From Akkermansiaceae bacterium (GTDB taxonomy: Bacteria > Verrucomicrobiota > Verrucomicrobiia > Verrucomicrobiales > Akkermansiaceae), in assembly GCA_903934285.1 (NCBI GenBank), contig CAIZNN010000264.1, forward strand, positions 1-64,000: a stretch of 64,000 nt of DNA. Reading direction: 5' to 3'. A program made the translations under genes and the position numbers. The stretch's first letter is position 1; each line of letters opens with the position of its first letter. Positions 40,234-48,070 of this stretch are shown piece by piece. Under the pieces are notes generated by a model. The model saw only the letters and a program-made list of their open reading frames with translations, ran no database searches and had not been told where the DNA came from.

Positions 40234-40613
40234 TCCAATTAACCAAAATCAATCCGGCGTACTGCGAACGGTGCGGGACCGACAAAACTCAATGCCTTTG
40301 TGGGCCGTCGGCTCCAGGGTCTTGTTCTGGCATTCGAGACGGGCGCGGCCTGATCTGGTGCAAATCCTACAAATGCTGGGCATCGTCCCATTGCGACACC
40401 TGTGCGGTTGGAAAGCGCCTGAAGCAAAAAAACATGAACAACACCAACAAGGAAAGACTCAACGCTCGGATGGAAGGCGCGAAAGCTGCGCTGGAAGGCC
40501 GAAAGATGGATGCTAACACGTACGATGAAACAGACGATCTCCATGTCGAGTGGCTTGCTGCATGGACGGACACTCGCATGGAGATGATGCGACGTTTCAG
40601 CCAGAACAGCTAA
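40230..40613 (+). CDS. Cys-rich protein with ribosome-modulation-factor-like tail
   Basis: 127 residues. The first ~65 contain a Cys cluster (AYCERCGTDKTQCLCGPSAPGSC ... WCKSYKCWASSHCDTC) suited to one or two zinc ribbons. The last ~50 (RMEGAKAALEGRKMDANTYDETDDLHVEWLAAWTDTR) have the G-x-x-A-x-x-x-G ... W-x-x-x-W pattern of ribosome modulation factor-like proteins. A start inside the gene at 40434 (MNNTNKERLNARMEGAK) could give the tail alone. The assignment is by pattern only. Confidence 0.55.
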   Translation: MIQLTKINPAYCERCGTDKTQCLCGPSAPGSCSGIRDGRGLIWCKSYKCWASSHCDTCAVGKRLKQKNMNNTNKERLNARMEGAKAALEGRKMDANTYDETDDLHVEWLAAWTDTRMEMMRRFSQNS

Positions 40614-40640
40614 TTCTCCGTCATAATTCCTACCACGAAA

Positions 40641-40781
40641 ATGAGCCCATCAAGATCAGAAGAAATTATCGCCATCGGCTGGTTTATCCTGTCCTGCCAT
40701 CTGCGCGGTCCGCTGCGCTGGATATGCATAGGGTTCGGCTCGCTGTCGCTTATCGCCGCCTTCACTCTATCCATAAAATGA
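40641..40781 (+). CDS. 46-residue membrane peptide
   Basis: ATG at 40641 to TGA at 40781. Two short hydrophobic stretches (IIAIGWFILSCHL; WICIGFGSLSLIAAFTLSI) make it a likely membrane microprotein. Its stop lies in the heptamer array. Small and unverified. Confidence 0.4.
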   Translation: MSPSRSEEIIAIGWFILSCHLRGPLRWICIGFGSLSLIAAFTLSIK

Positions 40782-40850
40782 CCCAATGACCCATGACCCA
40801 TGACCAATAACCTCCCCATGACCAATGACTTCCCCCATGACCAATGACCA
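40781..40850. repeat. ATGACCC/ATGACCA heptamer array across a gene start
   Basis: Units CCAATGA, CCCATGA, CCCATGA, CCAATAA, then ATGACCAATGAC twice. It spans the gap and provides the start codon and first residues (MTSPMTNDH) of the gene at 40825. Confidence 0.75.
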
Positions 40851-41058
40851 TACCATCACCCTCACCCTGTCGGTGGAGCAGCTGCTAGCCATTCCCTTTG
40901 CTGGCTGCTGCCACCTCCTGGAAGCCGCCGCCGCCAGCGGCAACCTCAGCGCCGGGTTCATCGCCGCCTGCCACTGTGCCGAAGCCGCCGGCCGCGCCCG
41001 CTGGCCCGTTCTAGACCGACTCAGCCGCCTCCTGGCCACCGCCACCCCCAAAGCATAA
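40825..41058 (+). CDS. small early protein
   Basis: 77 residues: ITLTLSVEQLLAIPFAGCCHLLEAAAASGNLSAGFIAACHCAEAAGRARWPVLDRLSRLL. Helical, with Cys/His pairs. Start 40825 or 40837, both within the repeat array. Confidence 0.5.
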   Translation: MTSPMTNDHTITLTLSVEQLLAIPFAGCCHLLEAAAASGNLSAGFIAACHCAEAAGRARWPVLDRLSRLLATATPKA

Positions 41059-41131
41059 CTCCCATTCTTCCCATCCCTCCCCTCTTCATTTCAGCTTTCA
41101 GCTTTCCAAATTTCAACTTTCACCCATCCCC

Positions 41132-42523
41132 ATGTCCAAAAAACTCTCCTCCTGGCAACGCGAGCGCGTCGGCATCCTGCACACCGCCTTCAGCGCGCTT
41201 GCAGCCAGCATGCAGACGGAAGGCACTCCGTTGGTGGCCAGCCTGGAAGCGCTCCAACTGCGGCTCGACGGGCAAGCCCTCGGCGACGGCAAGCACCATC
41301 TGCGGGCCAGCGTCAAAACCTTGGTGCGGCTCTGGTATCAATGGGACAAGGGCGGCCGCAAGGGCCCCGCACTGGTCCATCAGCACGCCTCGCCCAAGCA
41401 CGTGCACATGCTGCCGGATCGCCTGGTGGCGGAAGTGCAGCGGCTGGCCAGCGTGGAAAGCGGCGGCACGGACAAGCACCAGAATGGCGTGGAATGCGCC
41501 GCCATCCATAAGCAGCTGGCCCGCCGCTGGTTCGACGGTGAGAAATTGCCGGGCATCGGCACCTGGCAGGAATGGTGGGCCGCGCGCCATCCCACGCTGC
41601 CGCATCCGACCATCATTCCGGACTTCCCCTGGTGTGCGCGCACCATCGCGCGGGCCAGCGGCTGCAAGGCGCTCAAGCGCTGGGGCAACATCGGCCGCGC
41701 CGCGGCTAACAAACATTTGCCCAGCATGGACCGGGACTACTCCAAGCTGCGCCGCTGCGAGTTCTACACCCTCGATGACGTGCGGCTCGACGTGGCCGCC
41801 ATCGACGAAATCACCGGCCGGGTGGTGGAAGTCATGGCTTATGTTCTAATGGAACTCTCCAGCCGTTGCATCGTGGCCTTCGTGGTCAAGCCGGTGGACG
41901 CGATCAAGGCGGAGGATGTCGATGAATTATTGGGCCACGGCCTGCAAGCGGACGGCTACGGCGTGGGCGTGGGCTATCAGACCCATATCTGGTTCGAGCG
42001 CGGCACCGTGGCATGCAGCACGCGTGCCCAACACGTGCTGGAAACCTTCTCCGATGGCGCGATCAAAATCCACCGCACCTCCATGGATGGGGGCGTGCGC
42101 TGGGTGGGTGCAGCCGCGGACCGCGCCAGCGGCCACTCCGCCGGCAAGGCGGCCCTCGAATCCTTCAACCGCAACCTGCACCGCCGGCTGCGCCATCTGC
42201 CAGGCCAACGCGGCAATAACTTCTCCAACCAACCGGCCAACCTCGGCGTGGGCGAGCGCTCCGCCAAAGACCCATCCAAAAGCGAGCGGCGCACCCTCAA
42301 AGCGGAAGCCGAACGCATCGCCCAGTTCAAACTCACAGCCATGGCGGCCGGCGCGGACGCGCGGGTAAAGCTGCCGCTGTGCACATGCAGCGAAATCCAC
42401 CGCCACGTGGCCGCCGCCGTCACCGCCCACAATATCGAGCGCGGCCACTCCATGCAGGGATTCCACCGCGTGCGGGAAGCGGAAATAGCCCCCGGCGTGT
42501 GGCGGGAAGTGGACTCTTACTAA
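41132..42523 (+). CDS. DDE transposase, catalytic protein (MuA/TniA-like)
   Basis: 463 residues. N-terminal helical DNA-binding regions (~1-200) are followed by an RNase-H-like core: FYTLDDVRLDVAAIDEITGRVVEVMAYVLMELSSRCIVAFVV (first Asp), KIHRTSMDGGVRW (probable second Asp region) and ALESFNRNLHRRLRHLPGQRGNN (Glu343). MuA is ~660 residues; the C-terminal beta-barrel and ATPase-contact parts are encoded by the next gene, so the transposase appears split. It integrates and replicates the phage by transposition. Confidence 0.8.
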   Translation: MSKKLSSWQRERVGILHTAFSALAASMQTEGTPLVASLEALQLRLDGQALGDGKHHLRASVKTLVRLWYQWDKGGRKGPALVHQHASPKHVHMLPDRLVAEVQRLASVESGGTDKHQNGVECAAIHKQLARRWFDGEKLPGIGTWQEWWAARHPTLPHPTIIPDFPWCARTIARASGCKALKRWGNIGRAAANKHLPSMDRDYSKLRRCEFYTLDDVRLDVAAIDEITGRVVEVMAYVLMELSSRCIVAFVVKPVDAIKAEDVDELLGHGLQADGYGVGVGYQTHIWFERGTVACSTRAQHVLETFSDGAIKIHRTSMDGGVRWVGAAADRASGHSAGKAALESFNRNLHRRLRHLPGQRGNNFSNQPANLGVGERSAKDPSKSERRTLKAEAERIAQFKLTAMAAGADARVKLPLCTCSEIHRHVAAAVTAHNIERGHSMQGFHRVREAEIAPGVWREVDSY

Positions 42524-42536
42524 CCAAGCAAGACTT

Positions 42537-43439
42537 ATGCAAATCAGGAACATCACATTCGGCGCGGACATGGGCGAAGAGCAACCAGCCGCAACCTCCG
42601 CCTCCGCACCCATGACCCATGACCCGTCAACCCATGCCCCCTTGCGCCTGCGCCTGCGCAGCGTGGCGGTGGCTCCGCATGAGGAATATCTGTTGCGCTC
42701 CGGCGAGGTGCGGCCGATCTCCAACGAACTGCACGCGTTTATCCTCAGCAAAAAAGGCCGCGCCAAAATCACCCTCAAAGGCATCGTGGTGGACCGCGAG
42801 GATATGGACGGTGCCAATGTCTACTGGCATGAGGATTCCATCCTCTGCAACGATCTATCCGCCCGCGAGCGCCGGGTGTTCTACGTCATCAACCCGCTGC
42901 AGCCAGATGTTGTGCATCTTCTGTCCGACGCTGGCGCCTACATCGAAAGCCTGCCGCGCAAGTGCAAGCCCGAGGTGCTCAACATCGCCCAACAGCAGGC
43001 CGAAATCGCCAAACAAAACCGCTTTACATCCCGCGTTCAAGCCCGCCTCCAACATCTCCACGGCAAGGAAACCGCCCAACGCCTGGCCGATATGCAGGCC
43101 AACTCTTCCGAAATGCAGCGCGTGATCCAAACCCTGCCCGCCCCCGCCGGCGTCCCCCGCAGCGCACCCGCACCGGCCACCGGCGCCGCCCGCCAGGCGG
43201 CACAACGGATGGCCGAACTCGCCGCCTTCCGCACCATGCGCGAAAGCGCCCTGGACCTGGGACGCGCCGTGTCCCTCGGCCACCATGAGCGCCCGCAACC
43301 ATCCGCCGCCACCGCCGAGGATTGGACGCCGGCCGCCACCGACTTCCGCCGCACCAAACCCGCCACCCCCGAGGCGGAAGTCTGGCAAGACTCTCCCTCC
43401 ACCCCACACAAACAAACAGACCCCATCGAATCATGGTAA
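42537..43439 (+). CDS. transposase C-terminal partner (MuA barrel-like)
   Basis: 300 residues, 13 bp after the transposase. Residues ~35-120 form a small beta-barrel (LRLRSVAVAPHEEYLLRSGEVRPISNELHAFILSKKGRAKITLKGIVVDREDMDGANVYWHEDSILCNDLSARERRVFYVINP), as in the Mu transposase C-terminal domain; the rest is a long helical tail. Residues ~25-36 (APMTHDPSTHAPL) are encoded by a heptamer array. Overlaps the ATPase start by 7 bp. Probably works with the DDE protein in the transpososome. Confidence 0.65.
   Translation: MQIRNITFGADMGEEQPAATSASAPMTHDPSTHAPLRLRLRSVAVAPHEEYLLRSGEVRPISNELHAFILSKKGRAKITLKGIVVDREDMDGANVYWHEDSILCNDLSARERRVFYVINPLQPDVVHLLSDAGAYIESLPRKCKPEVLNIAQQQAEIAKQNRFTSRVQARLQHLHGKETAQRLADMQANSSEMQRVIQTLPAPAGVPRSAPAPATGAARQAAQRMAELAAFRTMRESALDLGRAVSLGHHERPQPSAATAEDWTPAATDFRRTKPATPEAEVWQDSPSTPHKQTDPIESW
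42609..42640. repeat. ATGACCC heptamer array inside a coding region
   Basis: CCCATGACCCATGACCCGTCAACCCATG: 7-bp units read as PMTHDPSTH. One unit is altered to CCGTCA, which removes the TGA stop that a perfect array would create. Confidence 0.7.
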
Positions 43440-44605
43440 CCCCATCCACTATCCAAGATGCCCCCACCGCCGCCAGCGATCGCCCGGTCATGGTCCACCA
43501 TAACCTGCTCTTCAACATCCCCGGAGACAAGGTCAAACTCGCCTGCCAGGACTTGCCAGCGCAACAGGCGCATATCATCTGGTGGTTCTATCAATGGTGC
43601 CGCAAGCACGACTTTTCCCGCTCCGCGCTGGGCACCGTCCTGAAAAAAATCGGCGGCGGGTTTTATTCGCCGGATTCCATCGTGCAACTTCTCACCGGCG
43701 GCCGGGCGCGCCGGGGCGAAAACATCGAGCCGCTGCTGGATGCCATCGAAACCTTGCGCAAAATCGAGGAGGAACGCTCGGGCCAAGCCCACAGCGGATT
43801 CATCGAGACGCGCCTGGCCAAGGAAATCGCCAAGCGGTGTAAAAAAGCCCTGCTCCGCCAGCGCATCATGTTCATCTTCGGCGACAGCCAGATCGGCAAG
43901 AGCGCCGCCCTCAAACAATTCCAGAAGGACAACAACCACGGCCAGACCGTCTATGTGGAAACCCCCACCGGCGGCGGCGTGGGCTCCTTCGTCTTCGCCC
44001 TGGCCAAACAATTCTCCATCCCCACCAAGATGGGCTGCCGCGCCAGCTTGCGCGAGCGAGTCGTCGAGTCGTTCGACTCCCGCATGCTGCTCATCGTCGA
44101 TGAGGCCCACCGCTGCCTCCATCCGCGCAACACCGCCGGGCTGGAAGTGTTTTCCTTCCTGCGCGAATTGTGGAACCGGCGGCAGTGCGGCATCGTCCTG
44201 GCCTTCACCAATGAGGGCCGCGACGCCTTCCTGCACGGCCCCCACGCCGCCACCCTCGCCCAGCTCTGGCGCCGGCGCATCACCCCGCTGCAACTGCCCA
44301 ACGTGCCGCCCGATGACGACGCGGCCCTCTTCGCCTCAGCCTACGGCCTGCCGCAAGCCACCGATGAGCCGGTCACAGTGCGGGTCACCCTAACCGACGA
44401 ACGCGGCAAGAGCCAAACCAAACAGCACTCGGACAGCCCGCTGCGCCTGCAACGCGAAGTGCTCAAGACCGAAGGCTTGGGCGTGTGGATCGGCATTCTG
44501 CAGGACGCCTCCGACATGGCCGCCGAGCAGGAACGCAAAATAACCTGGGCCGCCGTCATCAAGGCTTATTCCCAATCCCTCGCCGAATCCCAAGTGCTCG
44601 ATTAA
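43433..44605 (+). CDS. AAA+ ATPase transposition protein (MuB/TniB-like)
   Basis: 390 residues. N-terminal ~110 residues include an HTH-like segment (HDFSRSALGTVLKKIGGGFYSPDSIVQLLTGG). The P-loop reads FIFGDSQIGKSAALKQF, Walker B SRMLLIVDEAHRC, and a sensor-1 region GIVLAFTNEGRD. MuB-type proteins choose targets and activate the transposase. Overlaps the preceding gene by 7 bp, indicating coupled expression. Confidence 0.85.
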   Translation: MVTPSTIQDAPTAASDRPVMVHHNLLFNIPGDKVKLACQDLPAQQAHIIWWFYQWCRKHDFSRSALGTVLKKIGGGFYSPDSIVQLLTGGRARRGENIEPLLDAIETLRKIEEERSGQAHSGFIETRLAKEIAKRCKKALLRQRIMFIFGDSQIGKSAALKQFQKDNNHGQTVYVETPTGGGVGSFVFALAKQFSIPTKMGCRASLRERVVESFDSRMLLIVDEAHRCLHPRNTAGLEVFSFLRELWNRRQCGIVLAFTNEGRDAFLHGPHAATLAQLWRRRITPLQLPNVPPDDDAALFASAYGLPQATDEPVTVRVTLTDERGKSQTKQHSDSPLRLQREVLKTEGLGVWIGILQDASDMAAEQERKITWAAVIKAYSQSLAESQVLD

Positions 44606-44637
44606 TCCCGCTGCTAACTCCCCACAAACTGCCCACC

Positions 44638-45060
44638 ATGAAACTGCTACCCAACAAACTGCCCACCACCCACGAACTGCTCGCCTGTGGCAAAGCCAGG
44701 ACAACGAACAACCTGCCGGAATTGAATCCCCTGGAACTCGGCGTGCCCGCCACGGAGCGCCCCGCACTCAAGGACTGGGATGAACCCAACTGGTGCATTT
44801 CCGCCTATCCGGGCGGCCACGTGATTGTCACCGCCAACCGGCCCTCGCAACAGGAAATCCGGGACGGCGAATTGACCGGCAGATGGGGCTCATTCATCCG
44901 CCTCGCTCAAGTGAACCGCGCGTCCGTGCGCAACGCGCTGCGCATTGCCCGGAGGCTGTGCAAAGAGCCGGCGCGCCAGCACATTATCCTCCCGCAAGAA
45001 TGGTTCGTCGGCATCGCCGAGATCCTCACGGACCTGAAGGTATACACCATCATTCGCTAA
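44638..45060 (+). CDS. hypothetical early protein
   Basis: 140 residues: LPTTHELLACGKARTTNNLPELNPLELGVPATERPALKDWDEPNWCISAYPGGHVIVTANRPSQQEIRDGELTGRWGSFIRLAQVNRASVRNALRIARRLCKEPARQHIILPQEWFVGIAEIL. No family recognised. Stop and next start share one base (TAATG). Confidence 0.55.
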   Translation: MKLLPNKLPTTHELLACGKARTTNNLPELNPLELGVPATERPALKDWDEPNWCISAYPGGHVIVTANRPSQQEIRDGELTGRWGSFIRLAQVNRASVRNALRIARRLCKEPARQHIILPQEWFVGIAEILTDLKVYTIIR

Positions 45061-45395
45061 TGTTCGTTCAGTGCGATCTCGACTTCTCCGTGACGGCCCC
45101 CGTGGCCGCCGGAGAAGTCGATCGCCTGGTCGCCCATCTCGCCAATCATCCCGGCTTCCACACCGCCCGCCAACTCTACGCCGTGCTGGCCCTGCCAGAC
45201 CGCAAAATCCGCCAAATCGCCGAGGCCTCAGCCGGCCTCATCGTCTCCGGTCCAGGCTCCCCAGGCTACTGCCACCTCGACCACTGCCCCACTGAAAAAC
45301 TCGCCCACATCGCCGACACCCTCCTCTCCCAAGGCCGCTCCATGATCCGCCGTTCCATCCGCACCCGCAAACTCGCCCACTCCCGCATCCGCTAG
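45060..45395 (+). CDS. winged-helix-like early protein
   Basis: 111 residues: LVAHLANHPGFHTARQLYAVLALPDRKIRQIAEASAGLIVSGPGSPGYCHLDHCPTEKLAHIADTLLSQGRSMIRRSIRTRKL. The helix-turn-helix followed by a wing (LIVSGPGSPGY) is the pattern of a replication or regulatory wHTH protein. Coupled to the upstream gene. Confidence 0.6.
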   Translation: MFVQCDLDFSVTAPVAAGEVDRLVAHLANHPGFHTARQLYAVLALPDRKIRQIAEASAGLIVSGPGSPGYCHLDHCPTEKLAHIADTLLSQGRSMIRRSIRTRKLAHSRIR

Positions 45396-45420
45396 ACACC
45401 CACCCCCAACCATCCATCCC

Positions 45421-45765
45421 ATGCCCACATCCACCCGTAAAAACTCCCGCAGCCACACGGCCCACGCCTGCACCGCAGACCGCCTCTCCACCCGCAAGGC
45501 GGCCTCCGCCGAATCTACAGCCTGGGAACTGCACATCGGCCACTGCAAGCTATTCATCACCGGCCCTGCCGACCACCAATGGTTCGCCGTCTCCGCCCCG
45601 GCCTACAGCGGCCCGGTGGGCACCGATTGGGAGCGCGCCGTGGCGGAGCATGTGATCACGATCCTCAACCGCGACCACCAGGGCGATGCCGAGGCCGGCC
45701 GTCCACTTATCGATGAGTTGCTCAAACAAGCCAGGGCGGATCTGCGGGCCCGCTTTTTGTCCTAA
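45421..45765 (+). CDS. hypothetical early protein
   Basis: 114 residues: a basic/Ser/Thr N-terminus, then WELHIGHCKLFITGPADHQWFAVSAPAYSGPVGTDWERAVAEHVITILNRDHQGDAEAGRPLIDELLKQARADLRARF. No family recognised; 25 bp after the wHTH gene. Confidence 0.55.
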   Translation: MPTSTRKNSRSHTAHACTADRLSTRKAASAESTAWELHIGHCKLFITGPADHQWFAVSAPAYSGPVGTDWERAVAEHVITILNRDHQGDAEAGRPLIDELLKQARADLRARFLS

Positions 45766-45770
45766 CCCAC

Positions 45771-45802
45771 CAATCACCAATCACCAACCACCAACCAACA
45801 CC
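45771..45802. repeat. CACCAAT heptamer array
   Basis: CACCAAT, CACCAAT, CACCAAC, CACCAAC, CAACACC filling the gap up to the ATG at 45803. Confidence 0.75.
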
Positions 45803-46075
45803 ATGCCAACCATATCCCAATCCCCGCAGGCCGCCCAAAAGCGCGTCTGGAAAGCCGAAATCCGTGCCATGCAAGCCGCCGGCAAAAAAGTTTCCAAGGA
45901 CATCCATAGCGCAATCCTCCAGGCCAGAAAAGAGCACCAGGCAGCCGCCAAGCAGGCCCGTTCGCTCCATGCCAAATGGCTCAATCTGGCCGTCCGGCTA
46001 GGCAAGACGGAAGAACGCCAGACCGCCGCCATCAAACGCCGCATCGGCATCCTCAACGGCCGCCTCGGCCTCTGA
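45803..46075 (+). CDS. small basic helical protein
   Basis: 90 residues: SQSPQAAQKRVWKAEIRAMQAAGKKVSKDIHSAILQARKEHQAAAKQARSLHAKWLNLAVRLGKTEERQTAAIKRRIGILNGRL. Highly basic coiled coil, possibly nucleic-acid binding. The following spacer (46080-46123) is a 9-bp periodic CCCAT-N4 repeat. Confidence 0.55.
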   Translation: MPTISQSPQAAQKRVWKAEIRAMQAAGKKVSKDIHSAILQARKEHQAAAKQARSLHAKWLNLAVRLGKTEERQTAAIKRRIGILNGRLGL

Positions 46076-46123
46076 TTCGTCCCTCCCATTCTTCCCATCC
46101 ATCCCATTCCTCCCATCTCTCCC

Positions 46124-46627
46124 ATGACACCCCAACAAATCGCCGCCGATGTCGCCCGAGGCATCCAAATCAAAGCCGAAATCGCCCGCCTCCTCTTCGA
46201 ACTCAAAGCCATCGAAGCCCGCCTGGAAACCGCCGCCCTCGAAGGCGAGCAAATCCCCCTCGAAGACGCCGAACGCGAGGGCAAGCAATACCTCGCCAGA
46301 GGCTCCGACCAAATCGTCCCCGTCCGCTTCGAGTCCGACCAGATCGCCGGCAGTTTCGATCCTGATTCCTCGATGCATCAGGCCGCCACTCTCATCGCCG
46401 CGGGCCAGCTCGATAAGTTCTACAAGGACACCCGCAAATTCATCCGCGTGCCCAAGGACGGCAACGCGTTTCGCAAGTTGGCCCGGCAACTGCTCACCTC
46501 CCGTGCCTTCGCCGACCTGATCCAGGCCTGCACCGTGCGCAACAAGGCCGGCATGGCACAGAGCAAAACCGTCATCGCCTGGGACGACGCCAAGCCCATC
46601 GACCAGTCCGTCGTCCTTGCCCCCTGA
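46124..46627 (+). CDS. hypothetical early protein
   Basis: 167 residues. Coiled-coil start (GIQIKAEIARLLFELKAIEARLETAALEGEQIPLEDAEREGKQYLARGSDQIVPVRFESDQIAG), then DPDSSMHQAATLIAAGQLDKFYKDTRKFIRVPKDGNAFRKLARQLLTSRAFADLIQACTV. In Mu this area holds the host-nuclease inhibitor Gam; similarity is too weak to assign. Confidence 0.55.
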   Translation: MTPQQIAADVARGIQIKAEIARLLFELKAIEARLETAALEGEQIPLEDAEREGKQYLARGSDQIVPVRFESDQIAGSFDPDSSMHQAATLIAAGQLDKFYKDTRKFIRVPKDGNAFRKLARQLLTSRAFADLIQACTVRNKAGMAQSKTVIAWDDAKPIDQSVVLAP

Positions 46628-46716
46628 TTCTCGGCCCGTGGGGCCGGCGCGGTTTAGCCTCCGCACACTCATTTCATGCCGGCCCCCAACCCCTCTCCCA
46701 CACCCCCGCCAACCCC

Positions 46717-47010
46717 ATGCCCGAAGATCACGAATTATTCCCGCCCCCCCAACCTCGCTGGCACGTCCTCACCTGCCACAAATCCCAATCCAAGCTGGAA
46801 CGCGTCGCCAAGAAACCGCGCGAAGTCAGCCACCACGAGCTCCTTTACGGCTCACACGTCGAGTCCCGCCGCAAAGGTGAGACCGGCCTCGATACCCTCC
46901 GCGAAATCGCCCGCTTCCTCAACTCCCGCGGCCTCAAACCACGCGCCAAAATCGAGTGTGCCGCCGATGCCCCAAACCCCGAGAAATACCTCCAATCTAT
47001 CACTCCATAA
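46717..47010 (+). CDS. hypothetical early protein
   Basis: 97 residues: PEDHELFPPPQPRWHVLTCHKSQSKLERVAKKPREVSHHELLYGSHVESRRKGETGLDTLREIARFLNSRGLKPRAKIEC. No family recognised. Separated by 90 bp from the preceding gene. Confidence 0.5.
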   Translation: MPEDHELFPPPQPRWHVLTCHKSQSKLERVAKKPREVSHHELLYGSHVESRRKGETGLDTLREIARFLNSRGLKPRAKIECAADAPNPEKYLQSITP

Positions 47011-47034
47011 ACGCCATCTAAAAATCCTAATCCC

Positions 47035-47865
47035 ATGGCCACAAAATCTCCTGCCAAATCAGCGCCCCGCAAGCCAGCCAAACTGCCTGCCAGACAACGC
47101 GGCAACATGAAGCCAGCCGAGATCAAGCCTCTCGTCATGGCCGCTCGCAAGGCCTTCGATATCCAGGACCGCGCCGGCCTCACCGATGGCCAATCCTTCG
47201 ATGCCTGGCGCCACGTCCAGTGCATGGATGTCGTAGGGCGGCCCGGTCTCACCGCCTGCGATCACGGCGATTTCCAGCCGCTCCTCGCCCACTTCCAAAC
47301 CCTCGCCGGCGACGACGCTGCCGCCTTCCGCAGCCTCATGCAATCCGGCCATCCAACCGACCACGCCGCCCCTGGCGATACCCGCGAGGCCCGCCGGCAA
47401 CTCGTCCACTCCATTGCCGTCCACCTGCTCTCCCACATCCACCTCGCAGAAGCCTCCCGCGACCAGCTCCTCGCCGATGCCATCGGCGAGCATCACCAAC
47501 ACCAGGGGGACCGACCCTGGGAGGGCAGCGCCGGCGCTCAGGCATTCCGTTGCCTCATGGCCCGCAAAGATGCCATCGAAGCCAAAGGAGCTGGTCCCAT
47601 CTCCATCGGCTACCTCATTTACCTCGTCCGTCAGAAAACCCGCCGTCCGGATCTCACCCTCGGCCGCGACTGGCAAGCTGGCCTCGCCGAGCGTTGCACC
47701 GTCACCCAGCTCGATCAGATCCGCTCGACCATCATCAACCGCATCGCCGCCGCCGAGGGCCTGGGCGCACCCCGCAACCGCAACAAATCCCAACGCGCTC
47801 CACAGGCCATCGCCGCCCGTTCCGCCGCTAACCTCACCCCGCGGCACGGAGCCGATTTTCTGTGA
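47035..47865 (+). CDS. last early-region protein, unknown
   Basis: 276 residues. A basic N-terminus (SPAKSAPRKPAKLPARQRGNMKPAEIKPLVMAARKAFDIQDRAGLTDG) resembles in layout the region of Mu-type GemA/gp16 proteins, followed by two His-rich helices (HSIAVHLLSHIHLAEASRDQLLADAIGEHHQHQGD) and a conserved-looking FRCLMARKDAIEAKGAGPISIGYLIYLVRQKTRR. I do not assign a function. Confidence 0.55.
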   Translation: MATKSPAKSAPRKPAKLPARQRGNMKPAEIKPLVMAARKAFDIQDRAGLTDGQSFDAWRHVQCMDVVGRPGLTACDHGDFQPLLAHFQTLAGDDAAAFRSLMQSGHPTDHAAPGDTREARRQLVHSIAVHLLSHIHLAEASRDQLLADAIGEHHQHQGDRPWEGSAGAQAFRCLMARKDAIEAKGAGPISIGYLIYLVRQKTRRPDLTLGRDWQAGLAERCTVTQLDQIRSTIINRIAAAEGLGAPRNRNKSQRAPQAIAARSAANLTPRHGADFL

Positions 47866-47916
47866 CCTGCAACCTCGTTGCACCTCTCATGCAGCCGTCC
47901 TGCACGCCGTCGAAAA

Positions 47917-47966
47917 TTTTTCTCAAATCTGTGTCCATTCCCAGGTTTCGGCCGGTTTTTCTCAAA
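47917..47966. promoter_or_regulatory. prophage right end with inverted transposase-binding repeats
   Basis: TTTTTCTCAAA at 47917-47927 and again at 47956-47966, the inverse of the left-end repeats; the segment TCTCAAATCTGTGTCCATT mirrors the left-end ATGGACAGTGATTTGAGA. Beyond this, 47967-48068 carries C/T-rich CTTTCGGGCT-type repeats up to the host junction and no gene. Confidence 0.7.
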
Positions 47967-48070
47967 CCGACCATCTGCACCAGTAAGCCCATCTAGCCCC
48001 CTGTTTTCGGGCTATTTCGCCATCCTTCGGCATCTTTCGGGCTTTCCCAATTCCCTTGTCTCGGTGGTAC

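Larger units (their letters stand above)
12721..48068. mobile_element. Mu-like transposable prophage
   Basis: A complete-looking transposable phage: DDE transposase with MuB-like ATPase and early genes on the plus strand, Mu-type late genes (gp27-like DUF3486, GpA-like terminase, DUF935 portal, I-protease, DUF1320, gp37-like, tape measure, baseplate, fibre) on the minus strand. The boundaries are set by the interrupted host gene. The likely target duplication is ACAA (12717-12720 and 48069-48072); a 5-bp duplication would need one mismatch. The left end is TGTAAGCGACTCGC. The right end is less certain because the last ~100 bp do not mirror the left end. Confidence 0.9.

Noticed and set aside
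23395-45802. Heptamer arrays as CRISPR arrays
   Set aside because: Units are 7 bp, directly adjacent and without unique spacers; no cas genes are present.
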